From the NCBI RefSeq assembly GCF_049801075.1, contig NZ_JBNAGG010000001.1, positions 496,001 to 560,000 on the forward strand: a DNA stretch of 64,000 nucleotides, written 5' to 3'. The notes below the pieces were generated by a model. That model was not told the DNA's origin and made no database searches. It was given only the letters and a program-made list of their open reading frames with translations. A program made the translations under genes and the position numbers. Positions within the stretch are counted from its first letter, which is position 1. Every line of letters starts with the position of its first letter. The stretch comes from Maritalea sp049801075 (GTDB taxonomy: Bacteria; Pseudomonadota; Alphaproteobacteria; Rhizobiales; Devosiaceae). Positions 18,101 through 25,635 of this stretch are shown piece after piece.

Positions 18101-19015
18101 AATTGTTTGGTCAAAAAGTTCAAAATCATTGGTTTGACTGGAAAATTCGAGCCTGTCCTCGCCGAGTGCGAATGAGCCCTCCCCCAAATTAAGAAGTTGG
18201 TTTGTCAATAGCTGAGCATCATTTTCAAAGCCATCGGACGCCCCCGATGCCACCAGAAGATTTGATACATCAGCACCCAAACTCTGCAATTCGGTGCGTA
18301 GAGCTTTGCTCGGCACAAATCCATTGAGCGTGAGGACATTGTCATCCATGCCCCCCTGCAAGACAAAATTGTCTTCAAATGGCGCAATTATCTCCGTTGA
18401 TCCGCGCTTCAAATTGTCTGGAAAGCCCGCGTTTGCGATCAAATCGAGATCGCTAAAGGACTGATGATCGCCCGCTCTACCGACAAACGAAACTTCCAAT
18501 CCTGCTACGCGAATTTCACCTTGATCAAAATGGTTGATCAGCCGCGTGCTATAGGTCAAGACATCTCGCCAATCACGTGCAGCCGGCCCGCCAGATGCCA
18601 AATCGAAGGTTGCAATCACATTTTCATCAAGTTGCGAAAGAAATTCCTTTTGCATTTCCGCGCTTGGCATATGCCCATTTATCACGACCTGACCATCGGC
18701 AATTTTAGCCACAAATTCGAACGGATCTGCAATCGGTGCCAGCTTTACATTGTTTTCGATCGAAGCAATTTCTGGCATTGCCCCCAGACCATCAACAAGT
18801 TGTCGGAGTTCATTGGAATCCGTGGTCACGCCATTCAGCGTTACATCGCGCGCTTCAATTTGGATGTCAGCCCAAGTCGCAACTGGAAGTCGAGGATTTT
18901 CGACAATTTGCGCTTGAAGTGAATGCTCCATTTTATTTTGGTTTTGCGATATCGCAAAAGTGCCGCCGCCAAGCGCTACCAGCGCCCCCACGGCCAAAAT
19001 ATTCATCCACTTCAC
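15143..19015 (-). CDS. Very large OmpA-family protein with repeated BON-like modules
   Basis: 1290 residues from the GTG at 19015, which has GGGGA six bases upstream and gives the N terminus MKWMNILAVGALVALGGG, a membrane anchor or signal. Then come at least seven divergent modules of about 110-120 residues. Each starts with a pattern like DPY-x-F-x-x-x-K, has a G-[YF]-x-P turn, then GAPE-x-F, and ends in an amphipathic strand; they resemble BON/OmpA-linker folds. After about residue 905 there is an acidic Ser/Thr/Asp/Glu-rich linker of about 160 residues, one further module, and a C-terminal OmpA domain (FQSGSARITPGS, VEVEGHTDADG, LSVQRAETV, NRRIVFTVRP) that should bind peptidoglycan. Likely an envelope-spanning structural protein of the periplasm. 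Confidence 0.85.
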   Translation of the reverse strand: MKWMNILAVGALVALGGGTFAISQNQNKMEHSLQAQIVENPRLPVATWADIQIEARDVTLNGVTTDSNELRQLVDGLGAMPEIASIENNVKLAPIADPFEFVAKIADGQVVINGHMPSAEMQKEFLSQLDENVIATFDLASGGPAARDWRDVLTYSTRLINHFDQGEIRVAGLEVSFVGRAGDHQSFSDLDLIANAGFPDNLKRGSTEIIAPFEDNFVLQGGMDDNVLTLNGFVPSKALRTELQSLGADVSNLLVASGASDGFENDAQLLTNQLLNLGEGSFALGEDRLEFSSQTNDFELFDQTIDQLNTIKRAAIDIDFPLPTIAPFTFEVKQVGTTKFATGYMPENMREFELLQGVDQTSLRAANGAPANFDEVAAWIADSEVFLANDWRLAFEGDEMNVQGQAKTPQAYVDLLAHAAQPPEGITIDLTNLDLAVADPYIWSLDKSGNGDVKMAGYLPDSQLRQTIYAVLDTSADDTTLLAAGAPEEFGTLVTLAAKTINVADSGEAIYDQLGWRTDVTARDLFNKNNILQQFSNEEIQPTRLGLKVAQLPPPLQDPYRFSVEKQSDGTRQFEGFVPTEAMLINLADQGALDLELAQGAPEQFEEFVALGNSILSGLERGTLSFAGDKWNLEGTTDSFEAKQKLMQQIEAAGLSDDVWTIEITSPAQTISPYLFSAEKMLDGDMSASGYAPNRELIDQWADDYGWRAQLQVGAGAPETFLERAMIGLNALELLDAGRLSLVDGQWALIGRAASDANLAAVLEVLAAHSDSFLVDVQVIQPIDQLSLQIRKDSEGQFEWSGYLADETYWEQGQSLPIAKPNILPERAEFNQMTALGIDALKLLDSGEMVHAGGQWSISGQAPDRAVRSAVKLMLSGAPLGPWYTTLTTPVVEEVVDEAAASADETDMSADSESGADTPAADAQDENMGDATEAADADSLQTEPETMDSSDEEMSTDEAEDSNSDVDSTEEMTDAVEQEVESDGGEATSTDEVADEGDQSETTTDQSDAIESDEATEAATEELASQGDEAAETTETNASSEQPMEAEEVKDNAPIATFETQIAKSSTGIAISGNVPDAASRYALELSAGDGAKLDVVEADGAPERFLADALTVAQALSAADSGEATLNEGQWIVSGKVSSFEAGDQFEAVLAALPNARITIDMPPAHKLCNANVEQLIADQAILFQSGSARITPGSQAVLEKIAAQLSNCPQSVVEVEGHTDADGDDLINLSLSVQRAETVVSELIELGVEANRLYALGFGETLPIADNNTRSGKAQNRRIVFTVRPPLE

Positions 19016-19160
19016 AGTAAATCCCCGCAATTTCTGATCTAGCTTTTATCGCTCACCGCCATGCCGAGAACGATCCTCTTCCGCGCCAAAGTGTAACGCT
19101 TCTTCCTAAAATCACCAGACAAATTTCAATGATTTAACTGATTTATCGCCAAATTCAGGC

Positions 19161-19193
19161 AAAAAAAAAGGCCCGGCAAATGCGCCGGGCCTT
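19161..19193 (-). terminator. Rho-independent terminator of the porin gene
   Basis: On the minus strand AAGGCCCGGC, a short loop and GCCGGGCCTT form a GC-rich hairpin followed by nine T. It begins 25 bases after the porin stop and separates the porin from the OmpA operon. The rest of 19016-19217 holds the upstream region of the OmpA-family gene. Confidence 0.92.
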
Positions 19194-19217
19194 CCACATC
19201 GATAAGGTCTATAAGAC

Positions 19218-20369
19218 TTATTCGAATGTTTTTGAGAATGAAGTAGAAACTTCTACAACTGAGTTGCTGTCGAACTGAACGCCAACACCAGCTTCGAAAT
19301 CGTTTCCACCAGGAGCCCAATCAAGATCAGCGTTAAACACTGTCAAGCTTGACTCATCGAAGTTAACTTTAGCAGTCAAGTCGAGGTTATCGGACACTGC
19401 GAATACGCCTTGTGCAGCAATATCCCAGTCGCTGTTGTCGTCCCAACGGCCTGCAACTGCGATAGTTACAGCGTCGTTAACTTCAGCTTCACCTGAAATC
19501 GCGCCTTCCCAAGCATTGCCTGAGAAGAACTCAACGCCAGCAGCCAATGTGAACATATCGAATGCAGCTTTACCAGTTACCAATGCGGCCCAGTTGCTTG
19601 CTTCGTCAGTGCTGAATGCAGCACGGAATGACATTTCGTCAACATTGAATGTTGCACCAGCGTGGAAGTCCCACAAGCTTGTGCCAGACAGGATATCATC
19701 ATAGATGAAACCGATGTGCGCTGTGCCCCAGTCTTGATCAACACCAACACCCGCTACCAAAGAAGCGTTGTTGCTTGACTGAAGATCTTCAAGACCCAAA
19801 GCTACATCAACACCATTGCCGAGGTCAGAAGTGATTTGCATCACGTGACCACCAGTTGCGCCTGGCGTAGGTGCAAAGATGCCTTCGTCGTCGCCATCAA
19901 TAACGTCGAGTGAGAACAAAGCTGTATAAGTTTCGTCGTCGCCGTCTTTCAACACTGAACCTTTTTGGCCAGCCATGATAACAGTCTGATCACCAATCGC
20001 TACATATGCTTCGTCGATATCAACGTCTGAAGATGTTGAAGTGCCGTCTTCGTCAATCAAAGTCACAACTGCTTTAGCAGGACCAAAGTCGCTAGGCGCT
20101 GTGGCTTCCATTGTGAATTCCCAGCCAAATTCGCTGGTTGTAGCATCGTCACCTGTTGTGCCGTCACCGTTAGAGTCGTTGGTGTATTCCCAATCATAGG
20201 AAACTTCACCAGAGAACTTCAGGCAGTTTGTCTTTGAAGACACTGTCAAACCAGTGATGTCCAACATTGAACATGTGTCCAAAGCGATGCCAATAGGATC
20301 AGCGGCAAGTGCGCCTGAAGAAAGCGCTACAGCTGCTGCAGAACCGAGAAATAGGCTCTTAATTTTCAT
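19218..20369 (-). CDS. Outer-membrane porin (alphaproteobacterial Porin_2 type)
   Basis: 383-residue beta-barrel porin. A signal peptide is clear (MKIKSLFLGSAAAVALSSGALA, cut before ADPIG). The mature start has the family's disulphide-bounded segment (C-SMLDITGL ... TNCLKFSGEVSYDW). The rest is rich in aspartate and alternating strands and ends in phenylalanine-glutamate (SKTFE), not the canonical terminal F. The ATG at 20369 has a perfect GGAGG eight bases upstream; a frame extending 51 codons further is only the leader. A small GCCGG/CCGGC hairpin (20406-20420) lies in the 5' leader. High expression is likely from the strong initiation site and terminator. Confidence 0.88.
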   Translation of the reverse strand: MKIKSLFLGSAAAVALSSGALAADPIGIALDTCSMLDITGLTVSSKTNCLKFSGEVSYDWEYTNDSNGDGTTGDDATTSEFGWEFTMEATAPSDFGPAKAVVTLIDEDGTSTSSDVDIDEAYVAIGDQTVIMAGQKGSVLKDGDDETYTALFSLDVIDGDDEGIFAPTPGATGGHVMQITSDLGNGVDVALGLEDLQSSNNASLVAGVGVDQDWGTAHIGFIYDDILSGTSLWDFHAGATFNVDEMSFRAAFSTDEASNWAALVTGKAAFDMFTLAAGVEFFSGNAWEGAISGEAEVNDAVTIAVAGRWDDNSDWDIAAQGVFAVSDNLDLTAKVNFDESSLTVFNADLDWAPGGNDFEAGVGVQFDSNSVVEVSTSFSKTFE

Positions 20370-20590
20370 AGTACTGACCTCCAAAATCAGTTTGTTTTTA
20401 AAGTTGCCGGTTTTTCCGGCTGTTTGTCGAAACGCGACCACACTTATGAGGGTGTGTTTGACGTCGCATTCGCGACCGACAAACGATTCCATGCATGGAT
20501 TCGCAAGACACAAACTACCCATGAAAGGAAAACATACAAGTTAAGAATTGGAATTTTGGCGCCTAAAACGTCTGTTCTGCTGACCATGTT

Positions 20591-20634
20591 GCATTTTGGA
20601 CACATTTTGCGCATCTGCCCGTCACATTTTGAGC
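20591..20634. promoter_or_regulatory. Helically phased CATTTTG repeats upstream of the porin
   Basis: CATTTTG occurs at 20592, 20603 and 20625. The spacings are 11 and 22 bases, so all copies face one side of the helix. The surrounding 11-base units are alike (acattttgcgc, acattttgagc). This layout is typical of tandem binding by OmpR/PhoB-type response regulators. It lies about 220-265 bases before the porin ATG. The protein that binds is not known. Confidence 0.45.
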
Positions 20635-20682
20635 ATATCCGGCAATTTCTGCAGCCCTGTGCAACTCATCCACTTGATAAAA

Positions 20683-20698
20683 TTAACCTTTTATTAAC
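20683..20698. promoter_or_regulatory. CtrA-like binding site
   Basis: The sequence TTAA, seven bases, TTAAC matches the full CtrA consensus of alphaproteobacteria exactly. It lies about 315 bases before the porin ATG and just before the AT-rich start of a possible plus-strand transcript. CtrA is the cell-cycle master regulator in this class; occupancy here is inferred. Confidence 0.5.
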
Positions 20699-20752
20699 AT
20701 GCAGGCGAGGTTTTTGAAATAATTTCTATGGACTCCGACAAACAACTCACAG

Positions 20753-21010
20753 TTGCCTGCATTGCGATTCCCTCTGCCTTCGCAAAACGTCCTTAGGGCC
20801 AATAGCTTTGAATCGCTCTATGGCATGGCGGCTGTTCCTGTCTATAATATGCATCGGCTAATCGAGGCGATTGGTAGGGGCAATAGACCGCTCTATATAC
20901 AAAACGTGCTTGCGCACATCTTTAAAGCTATCAAACAAGACGCAATGTTGTCTCTGATATGGGAGCCCCCTCCGACCGACGAGCAAGAGCCAACCATTAG
21001 CGATGAGTAA
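20753..21010 (+). CDS. Uncertain small ORF, hypothetical
   Basis: An open frame of up to 85 codons with a possible internal ATG at 20825. It encodes a segment NMHRLIEAIGRGNRPLYI and an acidic tail ending PTISDE. It has no recognisable ribosome-binding site and no family resemblance. It lies between the CtrA-like box and the GMC remnant. It may be a real short gene, a decayed gene, or chance. Confidence 0.2.
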   Translation: MPALRFPLPSQNVLRANSFESLYGMAAVPVYNMHRLIEAIGRGNRPLYIQNVLAHIFKAIKQDAMLSLIWEPPPTDEQEPTISDE

Positions 21011-21026
21011 GGAATATGCATAACAA

Positions 21027-21161
21027 TTGACGGCAAAAGGGGTAAATAAATTACGGGTCGACGACGCCTCTATTTTGCCAACTTTGGTGTCAAGCAACAC
21101 CAATGTGCCAGTGATGATGATTGCCGAGCGTGCGGCGCGTTTCATCAAGGCGAACGTCTAA
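21027..21161 (+). pseudogene. C-terminal remnant of a GMC (choline-dehydrogenase-like) oxidoreductase
   Basis: A short frame ending at TAA 21159-21161 encodes LRVDDASILPTLVSSNTN followed by VPVMMIAERAARFIK. This is the conserved FAD-contacting C-terminal motif of GMC oxidoreductases (RVVDASIMP...SGNTNAP...MIAEKAA). Nothing upstream in any frame resembles the rest of a GMC enzyme, so the gene was deleted down to its last 40 codons or so. It may once have formed a pair with the SDR gene that follows. Confidence 0.75.
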
Positions 21162-21235
21162 AGGTATAAAATTGGTCTTAAAAGGACTTGCTGTCTGGCT
21201 GTGGCATTGTCATAAATATGGGGTCGTGCAAATTC

Positions 21236-21257
21236 GCCTTGCGCTAATGCGCAAGGC
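21236..21257. repeat. Perfect inverted repeat before the SDR gene
   Basis: GCCTTGCGC, loop TAAT, GCGCAAGGC: nine perfect pairs, ending 24 bases before the SDR ATG. No T run follows on the plus strand, so it is either an operator, a leader hairpin, or the old terminator of the lost GMC gene. Confidence 0.5.
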
Positions 21258-21281
21258 CTCCCCTAAATTTGGAGTGTCCCA

Positions 21282-22070
21282 ATGCCTGCTTCTATCTTTG
21301 ATGATTTTAAACTCACCGACCAACGTGCGCTAATCACTGGTGGAAGCCGTGGTCTGGGGCGCGAGATCGCCCTTGCCTATGCCGATGCAGGTGCCGAGAT
21401 CGTGTTGGTGGGGCGTGGCGAGAACAGTTTGAAAGAGACAGCCGCCGAAATTGAAGCACGCGGTGCCTCAGTCCAAATCATCATCGCAGACGTTACTGTG
21501 CCCGATGAATGTAAACGCGCGGCGCGTGAAGCCCTCGCCCTTCCGGGCGGCATCGATATTCTGGTCAATAATGTGGGTGGGCGGAAACCAAACAACAAGA
21601 TTGAAGAAACCAGCGATGATGAGTGGCGAGAAGGTTTTGCGCTGAATGTTGACCATTGCTTTTTGATGACACGTTTGATTGGAGAAGCCATGATCGAGCG
21701 TGGCAAAGGCGGCCGCATTATCAATATGGGGTCTATTTCCGGCATGATCATCAACCAAGGCGTTGCGGGCCGACATTATGAAGCGGGCAAAGCCGCGATC
21801 ATTCATTTCACCAAAGCATTGGCGGTGGATTGGGCGCCACACAACATCAACGCAAACTGCATCAGCCCGGGCCTGTTTATGACCGAGCCTAATCAGGCGT
21901 GGACAAAGAAAGCGCCGGAAGCGATTGAGAAGTTTGTTTCGTGCACGCCGATGGGGCGTGCGGGCAATCCGCGCGAAATTGCGGGCCTCGCGCTTTACCT
22001 CGCCTCACCCGCCTCAAGCTATGTCACCGGATCAAACTTTGTGATCGATGGTGGTTACACCGCCTGGTAG
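21282..22070 (+). CDS. SDR-family NAD(P)-dependent oxidoreductase
   Basis: 262-residue classical short-chain dehydrogenase. The Rossmann glycine motif is TGGSRGLG, then NNVGG in place of NNAG, and catalytic serine in MGSISG with Y-x-x-x-K in HYEAGKA. The C terminus ends in the family's YVTGSNFVIDGGYTAW. It resembles gluconate 5-dehydrogenase or sugar-acid/polyol dehydrogenases; the substrate is not determined. GGAG lies upstream of the ATG. It is convergent with the LacI gene, 5 bases apart, and close to a glycosidase/transporter cluster, so a role in oxidising the imported sugar is likely but inferred. Confidence 0.88.
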   Translation: MPASIFDDFKLTDQRALITGGSRGLGREIALAYADAGAEIVLVGRGENSLKETAAEIEARGASVQIIIADVTVPDECKRAAREALALPGGIDILVNNVGGRKPNNKIEETSDDEWREGFALNVDHCFLMTRLIGEAMIERGKGGRIINMGSISGMIINQGVAGRHYEAGKAAIIHFTKALAVDWAPHNINANCISPGLFMTEPNQAWTKKAPEAIEKFVSCTPMGRAGNPREIAGLALYLASPASSYVTGSNFVIDGGYTAW

Positions 22071-22075
22071 CCCGA

Positions 22076-23107
22076 TTATGTGCGCAGTTCGTCTGAGCTG
22101 CGCTCAATCAGATCGGGCACGAATAGTTTTTGCAGCTTCTCGGGTGCTTCGCCATTCAGCAGTTTCAACATAAATTCGCCAAGCACCTGGCTAGGCTTTG
22201 AAATGGGCAAATAGCAGGTCGTGATGGGTGGTGAGAAATATTGCGACACGTTCAAATCGTCCGTCGCAATCACCACCGCATCGCGCCCATGCTCATAACC
22301 GCGCACATGAAAACCTGATAAAACGCCCATGGCTGTCGCCTCATTGGCGCAGAAATAGGCAGTTGGCGGATCATCAAACATCGACATTTCAAAAAACTGC
22401 TCGCGACCGAATGCAGGCGTGAGTTCGCCATTGGCCACAAGGTTTGGATCAAAAACCAGTCCGGCATCCTGCAATGTTTGCCGATAGGCATTTTCACGGT
22501 CCCGCGAATACATCAGCACCATATCGGCGTTGAGCATGGCAATCCGTTTGTGCCCCTTGGCGATCAAACGCTCCACACAAATAGAAACGATGCGTTGGTT
22601 GTGGGTATCCACATAAGCATGAGGCACTTCGGCTTCAGTGAGGCCATAGGTCACGAACGGGAAATCTTGCGCTTGCATAAATTCAACGCGCTTATCTTTC
22701 ACTCGCGTGCCGGGCAAGATGATGCCATCCGCTTTACGGTTGGCCACGATGCGCTTAATGATGTCAAAGCTCTCTTCGTAAGAGCTGGCTTGGTATTGCA
22801 CCACGCGATAAGGTGTGTCGTGCAACACATCTGAAACCCCATAAACAAGCTGGGCATAGCCTACCCCGCCCCACTCATCATCATGGGGCGACGAGATCAC
22901 GGTGATCATGGCAATTTGGTGGGTTTTACCTGTGCGCAATTGTACGCCACTCAAATTCATTTCATAGCCAAGCTTTTTGGCAACATCCAAAATCTTATCG
23001 CGAGTGTCCGGACGCACTTGCGGCGAGCCGTTCAGGGCTTTGGACACGGTGGCCGTCGAAAGGCCAGTTTCTTTGGCAATGGTTTTAATTGTGGGGCGCG
23101 GTGACAT
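22076..23107 (-). CDS. LacI-family transcriptional regulator
   Basis: 343-residue LacI/GalR protein. The N-terminal helix-turn-helix is PTIKTIAKETGLSTATVSKAL, and the hinge helix is near LRTGKTHQIAM. The remainder is a type-1 periplasmic-binding fold for a sugar effector. The ATG at 23107 is preferred; a TTG four codons upstream overlaps the glycosidase stop. It is the last gene of the run ATPase - binding protein - two permeases - glycosidase - LacI, and probably binds the TAAACGTTTA palindromes at 29015 and 31183, controlling both transcripts and hence its own. Confidence 0.92.
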   Translation of the reverse strand: MSPRPTIKTIAKETGLSTATVSKALNGSPQVRPDTRDKILDVAKKLGYEMNLSGVQLRTGKTHQIAMITVISSPHDDEWGGVGYAQLVYGVSDVLHDTPYRVVQYQASSYEESFDIIKRIVANRKADGIILPGTRVKDKRVEFMQAQDFPFVTYGLTEAEVPHAYVDTHNQRIVSICVERLIAKGHKRIAMLNADMVLMYSRDRENAYRQTLQDAGLVFDPNLVANGELTPAFGREQFFEMSMFDDPPTAYFCANEATAMGVLSGFHVRGYEHGRDAVVIATDDLNVSQYFSPPITTCYLPISKPSQVLGEFMLKLLNGEAPEKLQKLFVPDLIERSSDELRT

Positions 23108-23115
23108 AAGTGTGC

Positions 23116-24819
23116 TCAAATTTCTTCCCCAAAATCGTTAGCCAATAGTTGGGCAAAACGCAAATAAACCGCTGATGTCCAAGCAAAAGCTTTATCGCGC
23201 AGACCAGCGCCGCTTAGTGCATCGAAGTTCTCAGCCATGCCGGAAGTCTCGCACAAGTGCTGGTATTTTTGCATAATTTCATGTGCGCGCTTACGCTCAT
23301 TTTGAGCCAGTAAGCCCTCGGCAATCAGCAATGTTGTAGGCGCCCAAATCGGCCCCCGCCAATATCCATCAGCTTCATAATTCGTGCTGTTTGGCGATTC
23401 TGTTGCTGGCCCCCAAGCAGTCACCATGCCCAATTCATCAAATCGTTGGAGCAATTTGGCCGCAATCTCTTGAGGCAGCTTATCGCCCAGCAGAAGTGGC
23501 ATAAATTGAATAAGACTTTGGTCGGGCAAAGTCTTTGCCTGATCATGGAGCAGGCGCACTTGGAAGGTGTTTCCATCCCACAATTGCGAAAGCAGAAGCG
23601 AAATCAATTGATCCTCATGCTGCGTAAACTCTGAGACCTGCGAAATATCGCCTGCACGCTTAGCCAAATGTGCAATGGTGCGAGCGGTGAGCGCCAAAAA
23701 TGTTGGCAGGTCCGGGCCGATAACTGGCCCCCCTTCAGCAAAAAAGCTGGCATTGTCCCATCCGCTATCATTGCCATGGGCATAGCTGGGCAGTGAGTGC
23801 TCATCTGCACGCGTATATTTCATCCAATAATTGAACTGAAGTACCAATTTTTCCCGCAGATAAGCCAATTGCGCTTCCGTAAAAATGTCGGGATTGCGCT
23901 GTAGCATCAAACTGATCGCCCATCCATGTACAGGCGGCTTGGTGAAACTATAAGACGCGCCCTTATCGTGCACAAAATCGGGCAATAAGCCACTTTCATC
24001 TTGATGATCAAAGATGGCCGCAAACTGATCAAAAGCAAGTTGCGGATCATTTTCCGCCACGCCAAGGGCGGAAAACGCGTTATCCCAACTCCATATGTTG
24101 ATCATATGATTTTTGGACATGTAGATGGCGGGTGCGGTCAGATAGCCCTGCTTTGGCACGCAATTGGCCCACAGTAGATAATTGGCCAGAAGCGCCGCTT
24201 CGCCTTTATCTGATGTACGCCATGCCTCGAACGCAGTGCTTGATTGCGTTTGCGCGTCTTCATAACCTGCCGATGGTGCCTTAGAAGCCAAACGTTCGTG
24301 CAACATAATGCCAGCGTCAAGCTCTACACCAGTAAACCGTAGCTCTACTTTCTCCGCATGATCGCGCCGCCATTGGCCGCTCACATTGGTTTGCCCATGA
24401 TGTACAAATGGCGTTAGTCGAAGATTTTCCCCAGCTGCGACCACGCAGTCGGCGCCATGAGCTGTTTTGTATGCATAATCATAGCGCGAACCTTCTAATG
24501 CGAAGATCACCGCGACATTTTCCGCTTTGAAATGCAAAGTCTCGCCTTCGCCGATGGCAAAAGCCGCGGTGCCGACTTGTTCTGTGCCGTTGAACAAGCT
24601 GACCTTCAGTGCAGCAGGCGTAAGATCATAGGTTGGTGACAATTCATGACCTGTCTCATCCTCAAAGCGAACGCGGCATAGTTTGCCAAGGCTTGGCCGT
24701 TCGTCGCCGCCTGCCACATAACGCAGGTAAAGGGCGCGATCTGCGCCCTCCCCCATCATCGACAATGTGGTGAAACATTGGTGCTTTGAAAATGGCACCT
24801 TGTCGAAATCAAACAACAT
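23116..24819 (-). CDS. GH63-like glycosidase ((alpha/alpha)6-barrel)
   Basis: 567 residues, without a signal peptide, so cytoplasmic. After an N-terminal beta-sandwich-like region the C-terminal half shows the (alpha/alpha)6 pattern of GH63/trehalase-like enzymes: IWSWDNAFSALGVA, DESGLLPDFV, GNDSGWDNASFF (likely general acid D) and GYWRGPIWAPTTLLI, with a later AWTSAVYL. Bacterial GH63 members include mannosylglycerate and glucosylglycerate hydrolases as well as alpha-glucosidases, so the substrate may be a small glycoside. It lies 3 bases after the permease gene. Confidence 0.8.
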   Translation of the reverse strand: MLFDFDKVPFSKHQCFTTLSMMGEGADRALYLRYVAGGDERPSLGKLCRVRFEDETGHELSPTYDLTPAALKVSLFNGTEQVGTAAFAIGEGETLHFKAENVAVIFALEGSRYDYAYKTAHGADCVVAAGENLRLTPFVHHGQTNVSGQWRRDHAEKVELRFTGVELDAGIMLHERLASKAPSAGYEDAQTQSSTAFEAWRTSDKGEAALLANYLLWANCVPKQGYLTAPAIYMSKNHMINIWSWDNAFSALGVAENDPQLAFDQFAAIFDHQDESGLLPDFVHDKGASYSFTKPPVHGWAISLMLQRNPDIFTEAQLAYLREKLVLQFNYWMKYTRADEHSLPSYAHGNDSGWDNASFFAEGGPVIGPDLPTFLALTARTIAHLAKRAGDISQVSEFTQHEDQLISLLLSQLWDGNTFQVRLLHDQAKTLPDQSLIQFMPLLLGDKLPQEIAAKLLQRFDELGMVTAWGPATESPNSTNYEADGYWRGPIWAPTTLLIAEGLLAQNERKRAHEIMQKYQHLCETSGMAENFDALSGAGLRDKAFAWTSAVYLRFAQLLANDFGEEI

Positions 24820-24822
24820 TGC

Positions 24823-25635
24823 CTAACCTTTCACCGAAGATCCAATAGCCCCATCCATTATGTAGCGCTGGGCGAAGAAGAACAGGATCAGCGGCGGGAT
24901 ACACAGCAGCACAGTGATCGCCGCAATAGATGTGATGTCTGTTTCGTGCAGACCTTTGAACATGGAAAGACCAAGCGTAAGCGTATATTTCGACTGGTCA
25001 TTGAGGAAGATTAGCGGCCCTAGATAGTCGTTCCACGCGTTCATAAAGTGGAACGTGCCCACCAGCACCAACGCAGGCATCATCAAAGGCAAATGAATAC
25101 GCCAGTAAATCTGCCAGCTATTCGCCCCATCCATGCGCGCTGCCTCATCGATCTCAATTGGCACCGTCATAATATACTGCCGCAGCAAGAAGACGAAGAA
25201 TGCTTCAGCGAAATAGGCAGGTACGATCAAGGGCTTAAGTGTATTGATCCAGCCCAGCATGTTGAACTCCATATAGAGCGGGATCATTTTCACGTCCCAT
25301 GGGATCATCATGGTGGCCAGCAGAATGATGAAGATCACGTCGCGCCCTTTAAACTGGAACCGGGCAAAGCCATAGGCCACCAGCGAAGATGAAAAGAGCT
25401 GTCCGATGGTGGACATCACCACCACGATTGCAGAGTTTTTAAAATACACATCAAAGGGTTGCTTGAACCATGCGGTAATGAAGTTTTCCCACTGCACGTC
25501 CGATGGCCAAAACACAGGCGGATATTGATACAGCTCAGAAACGCTTTTCACCGCGGTGATAAAGGTCCAATAGAAAGGCAGGATGAATAGCGCAGAAAGA
25601 AAGATCAGCGCGCCATAGGTGAAGGTTCTAAGCAT
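24823..25635 (-). CDS. Carbohydrate ABC transporter permease, MalG type
   Basis: 270-residue inner-membrane permease with six predicted helices. The EAA loop that contacts the ATPase reads EIDEAARMDGANSWQIYWRI, followed by PLMMPAL. The C terminus ends in VKG as in many CUT1 MalG-type subunits. It overlaps the stop of the MalF-type gene by 8 bases and pairs with it in one transporter. Confidence 0.94.
   Translation of the reverse strand: MLRTFTYGALIFLSALFILPFYWTFITAVKSVSELYQYPPVFWPSDVQWENFITAWFKQPFDVYFKNSAIVVVMSTIGQLFSSSLVAYGFARFQFKGRDVIFIILLATMMIPWDVKMIPLYMEFNMLGWINTLKPLIVPAYFAEAFFVFLLRQYIMTVPIEIDEAARMDGANSWQIYWRIHLPLMMPALVLVGTFHFMNAWNDYLGPLIFLNDQSKYTLTLGLSMFKGLHETDITSIAAITVLLCIPPLILFFFAQRYIMDGAIGSSVKG

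Noticed and set aside
20858..21148. Minus-strand frame of 96 codons opposite the GMC remnant
   Set aside because: It runs antisense to the recognisable GMC fragment, has no ribosome-binding site and no similarity.
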